From Balneola sp. (lineage in GTDB: Bacteria; Bacteroidota; Rhodothermia; Balneolales; Balneolaceae), in contig JANQSE010000006.1 of the NCBI GenBank assembly GCA_028284195.1, positions 310,001-374,000 of the forward strand: 64,000 nt of DNA, read 5' to 3'. Every line of letters starts with the position of its first letter. Within the stretch, counting starts at the first letter, position 1. Shown piece after piece: positions 56,008 through 63,821 of the stretch. Position numbers and translations under genes: made by a program. The notes under the pieces are model-generated. The model ran no database searches, was not told where the DNA came from, and saw nothing but the letters and a program-made list of their open reading frames with translations.

Positions 56008-57531
56008 TTACAGGTGAAACTGCAATACAGCTACTCCTGCACCAGAAATATTTGTAGCGGTTGTAAATGAGCGCGAAGCAACCATCATTGCCAGCGAAAG
56101 ATCCCAAAACTTAGTTTCGAATGCAGTTCCAAGGTTAAATGAACCCGGTAATCCCGGCGTGAATTGAAGCCCCCCTCGCAGAGGAAGGAAATTCAAAGGC
56201 CGTAGTTCTGCTCCGACCGAGGTAGTAACTTTAGTGGTATTAAAGGCACTATTCGAAATGCCAATATTCATATCACCCATAAGTTTTAGGCGATCCAGTT
56301 CAATTAAAATGCCTCCATTTAAGGCAGTAGGTAACAAGGCAGAAAAGGAATGCTCATTAAATTGGTTTGAATGTTGAGAAAATGGATTACCATCTCCATA
56401 TTGATCAACAAAATTCAGATACTGGCCCGGAGCCCCTACAAATGCTTCGTTAACAGAAGTTGGGAAGTCTGATGCGGCAGATTCGGTATTTATTTCGTCT
56501 AAAGACAGAGTTTGATTGTTGTAGTTAACGAAACCGATATCAGTAACCGAAAAAGATACTCTTAGCGATCGCCGGGTTTGTTGCCGATTGGATCTTAAAG
56601 TTGAAAGATCGCTGCCAAATGTGATGAGGTAGGTAAATCCTACATCTAATCCAATGCCATAGCCGTGTATTTCAGCAACTTCATTTTCAAAAGCACTCAC
56701 GTTTTGTATTACCGCATCATTTGCTGTTGTGCCGCTTAAATAAGCAAGGGCAGCGTCCGAAATATTTCCGGCAGATTGGTATTCAAAACTTTGCATTCGT
56801 GATATATCGGGAGAACCAGAGCTTTGCTCGTACCGGTTTTTCCATGATGCATCAAGATAAGGCCCGGCAAATATAAATTTTGGTGCGATACCTACTATAA
56901 AATTATCAAGCCGGGAGCTTAAACCATTGATAAAAGGAATTGATTCAGAATATCCAAAGGAAAGTTCATGGAGAACCTGATATTTGTGAACGAGGTTTTG
57001 ATTCGAAATGGTTACCCCGTTTTGTACAACTTCATTATCAGAGTACCAATTTCTTCCTGCTTCGAAACCAGACCCGATCCTTGACCTGAAAGCGATGGAA
57101 TAAGCTTTTGTTTGTTTTTTCCAGCTAAGCCCAAAAACAATGGATTCTAACCGTGCCTGATGAACAGAGCTAAGCCGCTCTCTTTTGTAATGGGTATCTA
57201 TAATTGTGTTCCGGTCAACAGGTGAAATGGCATAGTCGCCTGGATTGTATGTTTCGAAATAGGACAGGTAATTATTTTTTTGAGCGTTGGGATTCTCAAA
57301 ATTCACAATTCCATTAAAAAAGGAGCCCCCTACAAAAAATCCGAGATTTATAGTACGGCTTTTGTCATTGATTAAAAGGTTGGCAGGGTTATAAAAATTT
57401 GCGCTATAATCGGTAATATATGTACTTCCCCCGCCGCCCAAGGCCATATTTTTTGGCGTTAAAACCGGTTGCGCGAAGCTTGTACACAAGCATGCAACGC
57501 TCATGATTATGGATGTGTGGATCTTCTTCAT
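56008..57531 (-). CDS. Outer-membrane beta-barrel protein (DUF5723-like)
   Basis: A 507-residue exported protein, starting at ATG 57531 (MKKIHTSIIMSVACLCTSFA) because the longer frame from 57555 adds eight residues before the signal peptide. After the cut near AQPVLTPKN, the sequence is long alternating strands with MALGGGGSTYITDYSANFYNP at the front, resembling the DUF5723/PorV-like barrel opening found in Bacteroidota (Asn-Pro-Ala-Asn near the first strand). The last strand ends in LQFHL with a terminal Leu. No ligand or partner is known. The family name is from memory of the opening motif and so is tentative. Confidence 0.65.
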   Translation of the reverse strand: MKKIHTSIIMSVACLCTSFAQPVLTPKNMALGGGGSTYITDYSANFYNPANLLINDKSRTINLGFFVGGSFFNGIVNFENPNAQKNNYLSYFETYNPGDYAISPVDRNTIIDTHYKRERLSSVHQARLESIVFGLSWKKQTKAYSIAFRSRIGSGFEAGRNWYSDNEVVQNGVTISNQNLVHKYQVLHELSFGYSESIPFINGLSSRLDNFIVGIAPKFIFAGPYLDASWKNRYEQSSGSPDISRMQSFEYQSAGNISDAALAYLSGTTANDAVIQNVSAFENEVAEIHGYGIGLDVGFTYLITFGSDLSTLRSNRQQTRRSLRVSFSVTDIGFVNYNNQTLSLDEINTESAASDFPTSVNEAFVGAPGQYLNFVDQYGDGNPFSQHSNQFNEHSFSALLPTALNGGILIELDRLKLMGDMNIGISNSAFNTTKVTTSVGAELRPLNFLPLRGGLQFTPGLPGSFNLGTAFETKFWDLSLAMMVASRSFTTATNISGAGVAVLQFHL

Positions 57532-57590
57532 ACTTTTTAATAGCTGCCGCTGCATGTACTATTCTTTAATTAGTTTGTTCCTTCATTAAA

Positions 57591-57628
57591 GTCATTCTGA
57601 TCCCGACAGCAGGCTGGTTCTGGATGAC
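57591..57628. repeat. Short dyad repeat GTCATTCTGATCCCGA ... GGATGAC
   Basis: GTCATTCTGA (57591-57600) and the inverted TGGATGAC (57621-57628) flank a GC-rich centre. It is related to the arm found at 23084 (GTCATCCTGAG). It lies in the gap between the helicase stop and the DUF5723-like start. Confidence 0.5.
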
Positions 57629-57648
57629 CTCAAAAAACATTGAAATAA

Positions 57649-59943
57649 TTAACCAATTACCTGAAGCGGCGCTGCTTTCAACATTAGCTTCTTTTGTCCT
57701 CTTGATTTGAAAAATACAACAACTTTAGCATCCATTCCTAATCCACTTCTGCTTATGATTTTCCCCGGGCCGAATTTAGCATGTTGAACCAACACGCCAA
57801 CCTGGAACGGGTCTTCTCCATCCTGCAAGTCGTACTGAATAGTACTTCCACTTGCTGATTTATATGTTTTGCCGCTCGCGGGCGTTTCCCAGTCATATTC
57901 TATATTTGTCGAGTTTTTACCAGATGGTGATTCATCCAGCGAAAACCGGTCTCCTTTTTGAGAGATGGTGGCTCCGGTTTCAGTTCGCACAACTCCCGCA
58001 TCCACTTCATCAATAAACCTGGAGCGAACTTGCCTTTGTTCTTCTCCAAATTTATGGCGGTTTCGTGCATGGCTGAAATACAATCGCTCTTCTGCTCGGG
58101 TTATGGCTACATAAAAAAGCCTTCGTTCTTCTTCAATGTCCACTTCAAAACCAATTCTGGAGCCAACAGGGAAGAGGTTTTCTTCTAACCCTACCACAAA
58201 CACCGTTGGGAATTCGAGGCCTTTAGAGGCATGAACGGTCATTAATGTAACCGCTGGTTTGCTCTCATCAAATTTATCAGCATCGGTTATCAGGCTTATT
58301 TCCTGCAAAAACGCACTTAAAGAAGCATTGGGGTTACCTTTCTCGTAATACGAAATGGCGTTTTGGAATTCCAGGATGTTGTCGCGGCGCATCATAGATT
58401 GCTGGGTATTTTCCTCAACCAATGCTTTCATATAACCTGATTGCTCCAGAACACTCCGGGTTGATTCTGTCAGGCCAATTCCTTGTTCGAGCTTTCCACG
58501 CAGTCGGTCAATCATATCAACGAATTCACGAATACGAACTTTTGCAGGTTTATAGATTTCAGCACTTTCTACTTCCTGTAAAATTGACCAAACGGACCGC
58601 CCCTGGCTGCGAGCTTTACTTCTCAGATCCTGGATGGATTTATTGCCTATTCCGCGCGAAGGTTCATTAATAATTCGAATCAGATTGGTTTCGTCATTTG
58701 GGTTCACCAATAGGGTTAGGTAAGCAAGTACGTCTTTAATCTCTTTGCGTTGATAAAAGGAGAGCCCGCCAACCAATTGATATGCTATATCTTTTCTGCG
58801 AAGAGCTTCTTCAAAAACACGCGATTGATAATTCGTTCGGTAAAGAATAGCAAAATCATTATTGCTGTACCCATGCCGAAGTTTTAGTTCATGGATGTAA
58901 CTTGCCACACGGTTTGCTTCGTCTCTTTCATCATAGTTATCCAGCAGGATAACCGGATCACCATAAGCCTGTTCGGTCCACAGTGTTTTTTCGAGCTGCC
59001 TGGAGTTTTTTTTGATGATGGAATCAGCACATTGAAGGATCGACTTAGTGGAACGGTAATTCTGTTCCAAAGGAATTTGAGCAGCATTTTCGTAATCTTC
59101 CTGAAAGTTCAGGATGTTTGAAATATCAGCCCCGCGGAAGGAGTAGATGCTTTGAGCATCATCACCTACTACACAAATGTTCTGATACTTTGAAGCCAGC
59201 ATTTTGGTGACTTTATATTGCGCGTGGTTCGTATCCTGGTACTCATCAATCATTATGTATTTGAAACGATCCTGGTATTTCTCTAACACCTCCGGGAATT
59301 GCTCAAATAGCTCGATAGGCTTAACCAGGAGATCATCAAAATCCATCGCATTACTTTCTTTTAAACGGTTAATATAGATCTTATAAACCTTGGCAGTGAT
59401 GTCATCAAGTGTACTGCCCACAAACTTGTTTTGGTATGTGTCGGGGTCAATCAATTGGTTTTTTGCATCACTGATCTTGTTTCTGATTGTTTTTGGCTTG
59501 ATCTCTTTTGGATCAAAGTTTAATTCCTGCAGGATTTGTTTGATGACTGTTTCCGAATCGCTGGTGTCGTAGATAGTGAAGTCTCGTTCAAAGCCAATTT
59601 TGTCGGCTTCAAATCGCAGGATCTTTGAGAAAATAGAGTGGAAGGTTCCCATCCAAAGCTTTTGTGCTTTATCTCCAATCAAACCCTTAATTCGCTCTTT
59701 CATTTCCCGGGCTGCTTTGTTGGTAAAGGTAAGTGCCAAAATTTCATTTGGAGCGGCTTTTAATTGCTGCAGCAGATGAGCAATGCGGTAGGTAAGTACA
59801 CGTGTTTTGCCACTTCCGGCTCCGGCAATAATAAGCAAAGGGCCGTTAGTATGAGCCGCAGCTTTGCGTTGCTGTTCATTTAATTCCTTTAGAAAATCAG
59901 GCTTTCCCTGAGGAGTTTCGGGTTGGAGTTTGAATTTTTTCAT
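57649..59943 (-). CDS. UvrD/PcrA family superfamily-1 DNA helicase
   Basis: ATP-dependent 3'-5' helicase of repair and replication-restart, 764 residues. Motifs: Q motif ELNEQQRKAAAHTNGP, Walker A GAGSGKT (41-47), LTFTNKAAREMKER (Ia), DEYQDTN (II), VGDDAQSIYSFRGA (III), and in the second RecA domain LTLMTVHASKGLEF (V) and RRLFYVAITRAEERLYFS (VI). The C-terminal 70 residues form a Tudor-like end (VLVQHAKFGPGKI), as in PcrA. I chose ATG 59943 (MKKFKLQPE). An ATG at 59961 would add six codons that come from the end of the adjoining DUF559 element. A diverged copy of the first 30 codons lies beyond that element. Confidence 0.94.
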   Translation of the reverse strand: MKKFKLQPETPQGKPDFLKELNEQQRKAAAHTNGPLLIIAGAGSGKTRVLTYRIAHLLQQLKAAPNEILALTFTNKAAREMKERIKGLIGDKAQKLWMGTFHSIFSKILRFEADKIGFERDFTIYDTSDSETVIKQILQELNFDPKEIKPKTIRNKISDAKNQLIDPDTYQNKFVGSTLDDITAKVYKIYINRLKESNAMDFDDLLVKPIELFEQFPEVLEKYQDRFKYIMIDEYQDTNHAQYKVTKMLASKYQNICVVGDDAQSIYSFRGADISNILNFQEDYENAAQIPLEQNYRSTKSILQCADSIIKKNSRQLEKTLWTEQAYGDPVILLDNYDERDEANRVASYIHELKLRHGYSNNDFAILYRTNYQSRVFEEALRRKDIAYQLVGGLSFYQRKEIKDVLAYLTLLVNPNDETNLIRIINEPSRGIGNKSIQDLRSKARSQGRSVWSILQEVESAEIYKPAKVRIREFVDMIDRLRGKLEQGIGLTESTRSVLEQSGYMKALVEENTQQSMMRRDNILEFQNAISYYEKGNPNASLSAFLQEISLITDADKFDESKPAVTLMTVHASKGLEFPTVFVVGLEENLFPVGSRIGFEVDIEEERRLFYVAITRAEERLYFSHARNRHKFGEEQRQVRSRFIDEVDAGVVRTETGATISQKGDRFSLDESPSGKNSTNIEYDWETPASGKTYKSASGSTIQYDLQDGEDPFQVGVLVQHAKFGPGKIISRSGLGMDAKVVVFFKSRGQKKLMLKAAPLQVIG

Positions 59944-59957
59944 ATAAATATCCGGAG

Positions 59958-60459
59958 ACATCCCCCGTCATGCTAATCGCATGACACCCCCTTCAAAGGG
60001 GGAATTTTCGGGGCGCATGTATTTTCAGGTCAATCTCAATGTATTAATTATGTATTGCAGATGTTGAAGAACACTGTCTAAATCTTTTTTGATATCCAGA
60101 TCATCAATTCTGATAAAATGAACACCCAGCTTCTCAATTTCTTTTTGCCTTTTTTCGTCCAGAATAATAGCTAGTTCTGAATCATGAGAACTTCCATCAA
60201 TCTCAATAGCTAAATATAATTCATGACAAAAGAAATCAACGATATAGTTTTTTATAGGAACTTGTCGATGGAACTCAACTCCTAGTTTCTTTTTTTGAAC
60301 TTCTTTCCATAAAAGAACCTCGCTTAGGGTACTATTCTTTCTTAGCTCTCTGGCAAGCTGCTTTAATTGAGGATTATATGGAAGAATTTTATTCGGCATT
60401 GAAGTCCCTCTTTGAAGGGGGATGATTAATTTCGTTTAGAAATTAATCCGGGGGGATGT
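59958..60459. mobile_element. 502-bp DUF559 unit with hairpin-bearing terminal inverted repeats
   Basis: Both ends share the 9-bp inverted sequence ACATCCCCC (59958-59966; complement at 60451-60459). Each is followed by an inner hairpin: GTCATGC/GCATGAC at 59967-59985, and GATTAATTTC/GAAATTAATC at 60424-60448. Next comes a CCCCCTT/AAGGGGG-type stem (59987-60002; 60406-60421). So the order end-hairpin-stem is mirrored although the hairpin sequences differ. The only gene inside is the DUF559 nuclease-like frame. No target duplication is evident. Mobility is inferred from the mirrored ends and from the split helicase copy flanking it. Confidence 0.6.
60025..60399 (-). CDS. DUF559 endonuclease-like protein (Vsr/PD-(D/E)XK-type)
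   Basis: A 124-residue protein of the DUF559 family, related in fold to very-short-patch-repair endonucleases. Visible features: the helical front KQLARELRKNSTLSEVLLWKEVQ, the strand VEFHRQVPIKNYIVDFFC, then LYLAIEIDGSSHDSELAIIL, where Asp (VDFF) and Glu-x-Asp (EIDG) stand as the probable catalytic acids, and KRQKEIEKLGVHFIRIDDLD. The start is the ATG at 60399. It is the sole gene of the 502-bp unit bracketed by mirrored hairpin ends. Family members occur in many copies in Bacteroidota genomes. DNA cleavage is inferred from the fold; the role in movement is a hypothesis. Confidence 0.88.
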   Translation of the reverse strand: MPNKILPYNPQLKQLARELRKNSTLSEVLLWKEVQKKKLGVEFHRQVPIKNYIVDFFCHELYLAIEIDGSSHDSELAIILDEKRQKEIEKLGVHFIRIDDLDIKKDLDSVLQHLQYIINTLRLT

Positions 60460-60471
60460 TGTTGCTCTGCG

Positions 60472-60567
60472 AGTAATAAGCAAAGGGCCATTAGTATGAG
60501 CTACTGCTTTTCGTTGTTGCTCATTTAATCCTTTTGGAGCTTTAGATTGGAGTTTGAATTTTCTCAT
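60472..60567 (-). pseudogene. Remnant: diverged copy of the UvrD/PcrA helicase 5' end
   Basis: On the minus strand from ATG 60567 the frame reads MRKFKLQSKAPKGLNEQQRK, then AVAHTNGPLLIT, which matches the first 39 codons of the intact helicase (MKKFKLQPETPQG ... LNEQQRKAAAHTNGPLLI) apart from an eight-codon deletion and several substitutions. The similarity stops just before the Walker A glycines, where unrelated sequence (CTCTGCGAG) and then the element end begin. It is too diverged for a recent duplication. Confidence 0.8.
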
Positions 60568-60580
60568 GCTCGAATTTACA

Positions 60581-60674
60581 CACCCCTTAATCCCCTCTCA
60601 AGAGGGAAACTTGTTGATTGAGTAATATTCTTAATTAAAACGTTCCCCTCCCTGGAGGGGACAGGGGAGGGTTG
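60581..60674. repeat. Intergenic dyad repeat (CACCCCTTAATCCCCTC / GTTCCCCTCC type)
   Basis: Left arm CACCCCTTAATCCCCTCTC (from 60581) contains the small stem CCCTCT/AGAGGG. The right arm (60642-60674) is its imperfect inverse, carrying CCCCTCC/GGAGGGG and ending in GGGGAGGGTTG. About 30 bp of AT-rich sequence separates them. It abuts the valS stop. Its layout, a G/C-rich box next to a stem, resembles the ends of the DUF559 unit. Confidence 0.65.
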
Positions 60675-60675
60675 C

Positions 60676-63336
60676 TTATTCAAAATCGCTTAGCTGTTCT
60701 TGTAATTTGGCAAGGTTAGCTTCGCCATCACGCTTTTTGTTGCGCTCGTTTTCTATCACAGCTTCCGGAGCATTTTCAACAAAGTTTGCATTATTCAGTT
60801 TTCCGTTAACTCCTTTTAAGAAGCCTTCCACTCTGGATATCTCTTTTTTAATACGCTCAATTTCTTTATCCACATCAATCAGCCCGAACATCTGAACATA
60901 GATCTCATCATTGCCAACCAGTGCTGATGCACAAGCTTTTGGCTTCTCAAAATCTTCTGCTATAAATAACGATTTTATGGATTGGAGCTTCCGGATGATC
61001 CATTCATTTTCAGTAATCCGATCTGCATTTTTTGATTTTATCAACACTTCAATGTCATCTTTTGGGGAGACACTCATTTCTGAACGGATATTCCGTAAAG
61101 CAGAGATCATTCCCTGTATGGAGTTAAATAGAGAAACATCTTCTTTGTTCACTTTCTCTGCATCATATTCCGGCCAGTTTGAAATACAAAGAGCCTGATT
61201 TTTGCTGCGTTCGTTGATATGCTGCCAGATCTCTTCGCTAATGAACGGCATAAACGGATGCAAAAGCTTCATTAACTGCTCGAACATGCCCAGAGCTATA
61301 TTCATTTTAGCCAGGTCAAATTTGTCACCATACTTAGCCGGTTTTGCCAGCTCGATGTACCAATCACAAAAGTCATCCCAAATAAGCGAATACACTTTTT
61401 TCAGTGCATCATTCAATTTGTAGTTCTGGAAATCTTTTTCAATCTCTTTGATGGTTTGATGGATGCGGGACATCATCCAGCGATCCACCAGATTTTCTGA
61501 ATCGATTTCGGTGGTTGGCTTATAGGTGACGCCTTCTTCCATATTTAAAGCCAGGAACCGGAAAGCGTTCCAGATCTTGTTGGAGAATTTTTTACCCTGG
61601 TCGCAAATAGCAGGATCGAAGGGAAGGTCGTTCCCGGCTGGAGTAGAGAATAACATGCCCATTCGCACTCCATCGGCACCATATTCAGAAATTAGCTCAA
61701 GAGGATCAGGTGAATTCCCAAGGCTTTTGCTCATTTTTCGGCCTTGTTTATCGCGTACAATACCAGTGTAGTACACATTTTTGAATGGAAGTTCGCCACG
61801 ATATTCATATCCGGCAATAATCATTCTTGCCACCCAAAAGAACATGATCTCAGGGGCAGTTACCAGGTCATTAGTGGGGTAGTAGTAGTTGATTTCATCT
61901 TTCTTGTAAAATCCATCAAATACTGAAATAGGCCATAGCCAGGAAGAGAACCAGGTATCCAATACATCTTCTTCTTGCTTAAGGTCATTTTCTGTAAGAT
62001 TTGAATTTTCGGATTTCTCACGGGCTGCCTGAACCGCTTCTTTCAGGGTTTTTGCCACCACAAAGTCATCATCACCTTCCCCGTAATAATAGGCCGGGAT
62101 TCGATGTCCCCACCAAAGCTGGCGGCTGATACACCAATCGCGAACATTCTCCATCCAGTGACGATAGGTGTTCTTGAATTTTTCAGGGTGAAAACGAATA
62201 TTGTCATTCATCACGTTTTCTAAAGCAGGCTGGCTTAGCTCTTTCATCGCCACCCACCATTGCAAAGAAAGGCGTGGTTCAATTACGACATCGGTCCGTT
62301 CCGAGAAACCAACTTTGTTTTGATAATCTTGGGTCTTAACCAGGTTTCCTGCTTTGTCGAGATCTTTTTCAATGTGCTTACGAACTTCAAAACGATCCAT
62401 GCCTGTGTAAAGTTCGCCTTCTTTACTTACTGTGCCATCCACATTCATCATGTTGATGGTTTCCAGGTTATGTTGCTGCCCGATTTCGTAATCGTTCACA
62501 TCGTGGGCAGGAGTTACCTTTAAGCAGCCTGTTCCGAACTCCATATCCACATAATCATCCAGGATAATTGGCACTTCACGACTTACCAATGGAACTATTG
62601 CTTTCTTTCCATGCAGGTGAGTGTAACGTTTGTCGTCAGGATGGATACAAATGGCAGTATCGCCAAGAATGGTTTCCGGGCGGGTGGTAGCTATGGTAAC
62701 ATATTCATCAGAGTCTGAAATCTTATATCGAACATGATACAGTTTGGAGTTTACTTCTTTATATATAACCTCTTCATCACTTAAAGCGGTTTTGGCAGCA
62801 GGATCCCAGTTAATCATCCGTGCTCCGCGATAGATTTTTCCTTTGTTATATAGATCAATAAAGGTATCGATCACACTTTCAGAGTAAGCTTCATCCATTG
62901 TGAATGTAGTACGATTCCAATCGCAGCTTGCACCAAGCTTTTTAAGTTGTTCAAGAATGATGCCCCCATGTTCGTGAGTCCAGTCCCAGGCATGTTCTAA
63001 AAACTCATTTCTGCTTAAATCCGATTTTTTGATTCCCTGCTCACGAAGCTTACGAACTACTTTTGCTTCGGTAGCGATGGAGGCGTGATCGGTTCCCGGA
63101 ACCCAGCATGCGTTAAAGCCCTGCATTCTGGCTTTGCGGGTTAATACATCCTGAATAGTGTTGTTCAACATATGTCCCATATGCAATACTCCGGTTACAT
63201 TTGGTGGAGGTATTACAATAGTGAATGGCTCTCTGTCATCCGGTTCTGAGTGGAAGTAATTATTTTCCATCCAGTAGCTGTACCATTTGTCTTCAACTTT
63301 GGATGGATCGTATTGTGCTGGAATTTCTTTTTTCAA
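60676..63336 (-). CDS. valS: ValS, valyl-tRNA synthetase
   Basis: Class I synthetase, 886 residues, charging tRNA-Val with an editing domain. The HIGH motif reads HMGH (52-55) in PPPNVTGVLHMGHMLN, and the KMSKS loop is exact at 534-538 (GRKMSKSLGNSPDP). The editing (CP1) domain includes TTRPETILGDTA and CLKVTPAHDVNDYEIG. After the anticodon-binding domain (about 615-750), the last 65 residues form the valine-enzyme coiled coil (VDKEIERIKKEISRVEGFL). Start at 63336 is the only reasonable ATG. The gene is preceded by a -7-like TATATTTG and followed directly by an intergenic repeat. Confidence 0.97.
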   Translation of the reverse strand: MKKEIPAQYDPSKVEDKWYSYWMENNYFHSEPDDREPFTIVIPPPNVTGVLHMGHMLNNTIQDVLTRKARMQGFNACWVPGTDHASIATEAKVVRKLREQGIKKSDLSRNEFLEHAWDWTHEHGGIILEQLKKLGASCDWNRTTFTMDEAYSESVIDTFIDLYNKGKIYRGARMINWDPAAKTALSDEEVIYKEVNSKLYHVRYKISDSDEYVTIATTRPETILGDTAICIHPDDKRYTHLHGKKAIVPLVSREVPIILDDYVDMEFGTGCLKVTPAHDVNDYEIGQQHNLETINMMNVDGTVSKEGELYTGMDRFEVRKHIEKDLDKAGNLVKTQDYQNKVGFSERTDVVIEPRLSLQWWVAMKELSQPALENVMNDNIRFHPEKFKNTYRHWMENVRDWCISRQLWWGHRIPAYYYGEGDDDFVVAKTLKEAVQAAREKSENSNLTENDLKQEEDVLDTWFSSWLWPISVFDGFYKKDEINYYYPTNDLVTAPEIMFFWVARMIIAGYEYRGELPFKNVYYTGIVRDKQGRKMSKSLGNSPDPLELISEYGADGVRMGMLFSTPAGNDLPFDPAICDQGKKFSNKIWNAFRFLALNMEEGVTYKPTTEIDSENLVDRWMMSRIHQTIKEIEKDFQNYKLNDALKKVYSLIWDDFCDWYIELAKPAKYGDKFDLAKMNIALGMFEQLMKLLHPFMPFISEEIWQHINERSKNQALCISNWPEYDAEKVNKEDVSLFNSIQGMISALRNIRSEMSVSPKDDIEVLIKSKNADRITENEWIIRKLQSIKSLFIAEDFEKPKACASALVGNDEIYVQMFGLIDVDKEIERIKKEISRVEGFLKGVNGKLNNANFVENAPEAVIENERNKKRDGEANLAKLQEQLSDFE

Positions 63337-63413
63337 TTTCTATTACATTTTGCCGCTAAACCACCAAATCACAGAACAGGATGATTTAGGTCTTGCCTGA
63401 GTTAATAAGCGGG

Positions 63414-63421
63414 CAAATATA
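63414..63421 (-). promoter_or_regulatory. Candidate -7 box (TATATTTG) for valS
   Basis: On the minus strand TATATTTG is an exact TAnnTTTG match about 78 bp upstream of the valS ATG. Possible TTG elements lie about 28-34 bp further upstream, farther than usual. The 194-bp gap holds nothing else recognisable. Confidence 0.35.
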
Positions 63422-63530
63422 CAAAATGCTTAGGATAAGTATTGGAAAGCAATTCAAGTGAGAATTAATTTGGAGTTAATTTTTTTTAAGTTTATTAGCA
63501 AACGTTTTAAATAAAATAACATGGAGAAAT

Positions 63531-63752
63531 ATGAAAAAATTAAAGATCACTAAGAATAAAGTAATTGGTTTATTCAGTTTCATAGTTTTGATTATGAGCT
63601 TGATAGTAACACCAAAAGTTGAAGCTTTCGAAATGGATATAATCACGATAACTTGTGCAAATGAGGCAAGTGTTTGTGCAGTTGTAGAGTCTGGCGATCA
63701 AACCGATATCTACTTAGGTAAACTTAAAAAAATAACCATCGATTACGATTAA
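63531..63752 (+). CDS. Small secreted peptide with two cysteines, unrecognised
   Basis: A 73-residue exported peptide. The first 32 residues form a basic-then-hydrophobic signal (KNKVIGLFSFIVLIMSLIV) with a likely cut after PKVEA. The mature 41 residues (from FEMDIITITCANEASVCAVV) contain two cysteines eight apart that could form one disulfide, and a Lys-rich end. The VEA-cut and short Cys-bearing mature part recall the NVEALA peptides of Bacteroidota, but the resemblance is loose and I do not assign it. A good terminator follows. The downstream gene is also exported. Confidence 0.6.
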   Translation: MKKLKITKNKVIGLFSFIVLIMSLIVTPKVEAFEMDIITITCANEASVCAVVESGDQTDIYLGKLKKITIDYD

Positions 63753-63765
63753 TAAATTATTAACC

Positions 63766-63795
63766 AAAAGGGGTATTAAAGAATGCCCCTTTTTA
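63766..63795 (+). terminator. Rho-independent terminator after the small secreted peptide gene
   Basis: AAAAGGGGTATT (63766-63777) pairs with AATGCCCCTTTT (63782-63793, one G-U pair) around a 4-nt loop, followed by Ts. It lies 13 bp past the stop. Confidence 0.8.
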
Positions 63796-63821
63796 TATAG
63801 ACTCATTTTTACAAGGATTAT

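Noticed and set aside
63337-63530. T-box or other tRNA-sensing leader for valS
   Set aside because: The gap is only 194 bp and no T-box sequence or conserved stem was seen.
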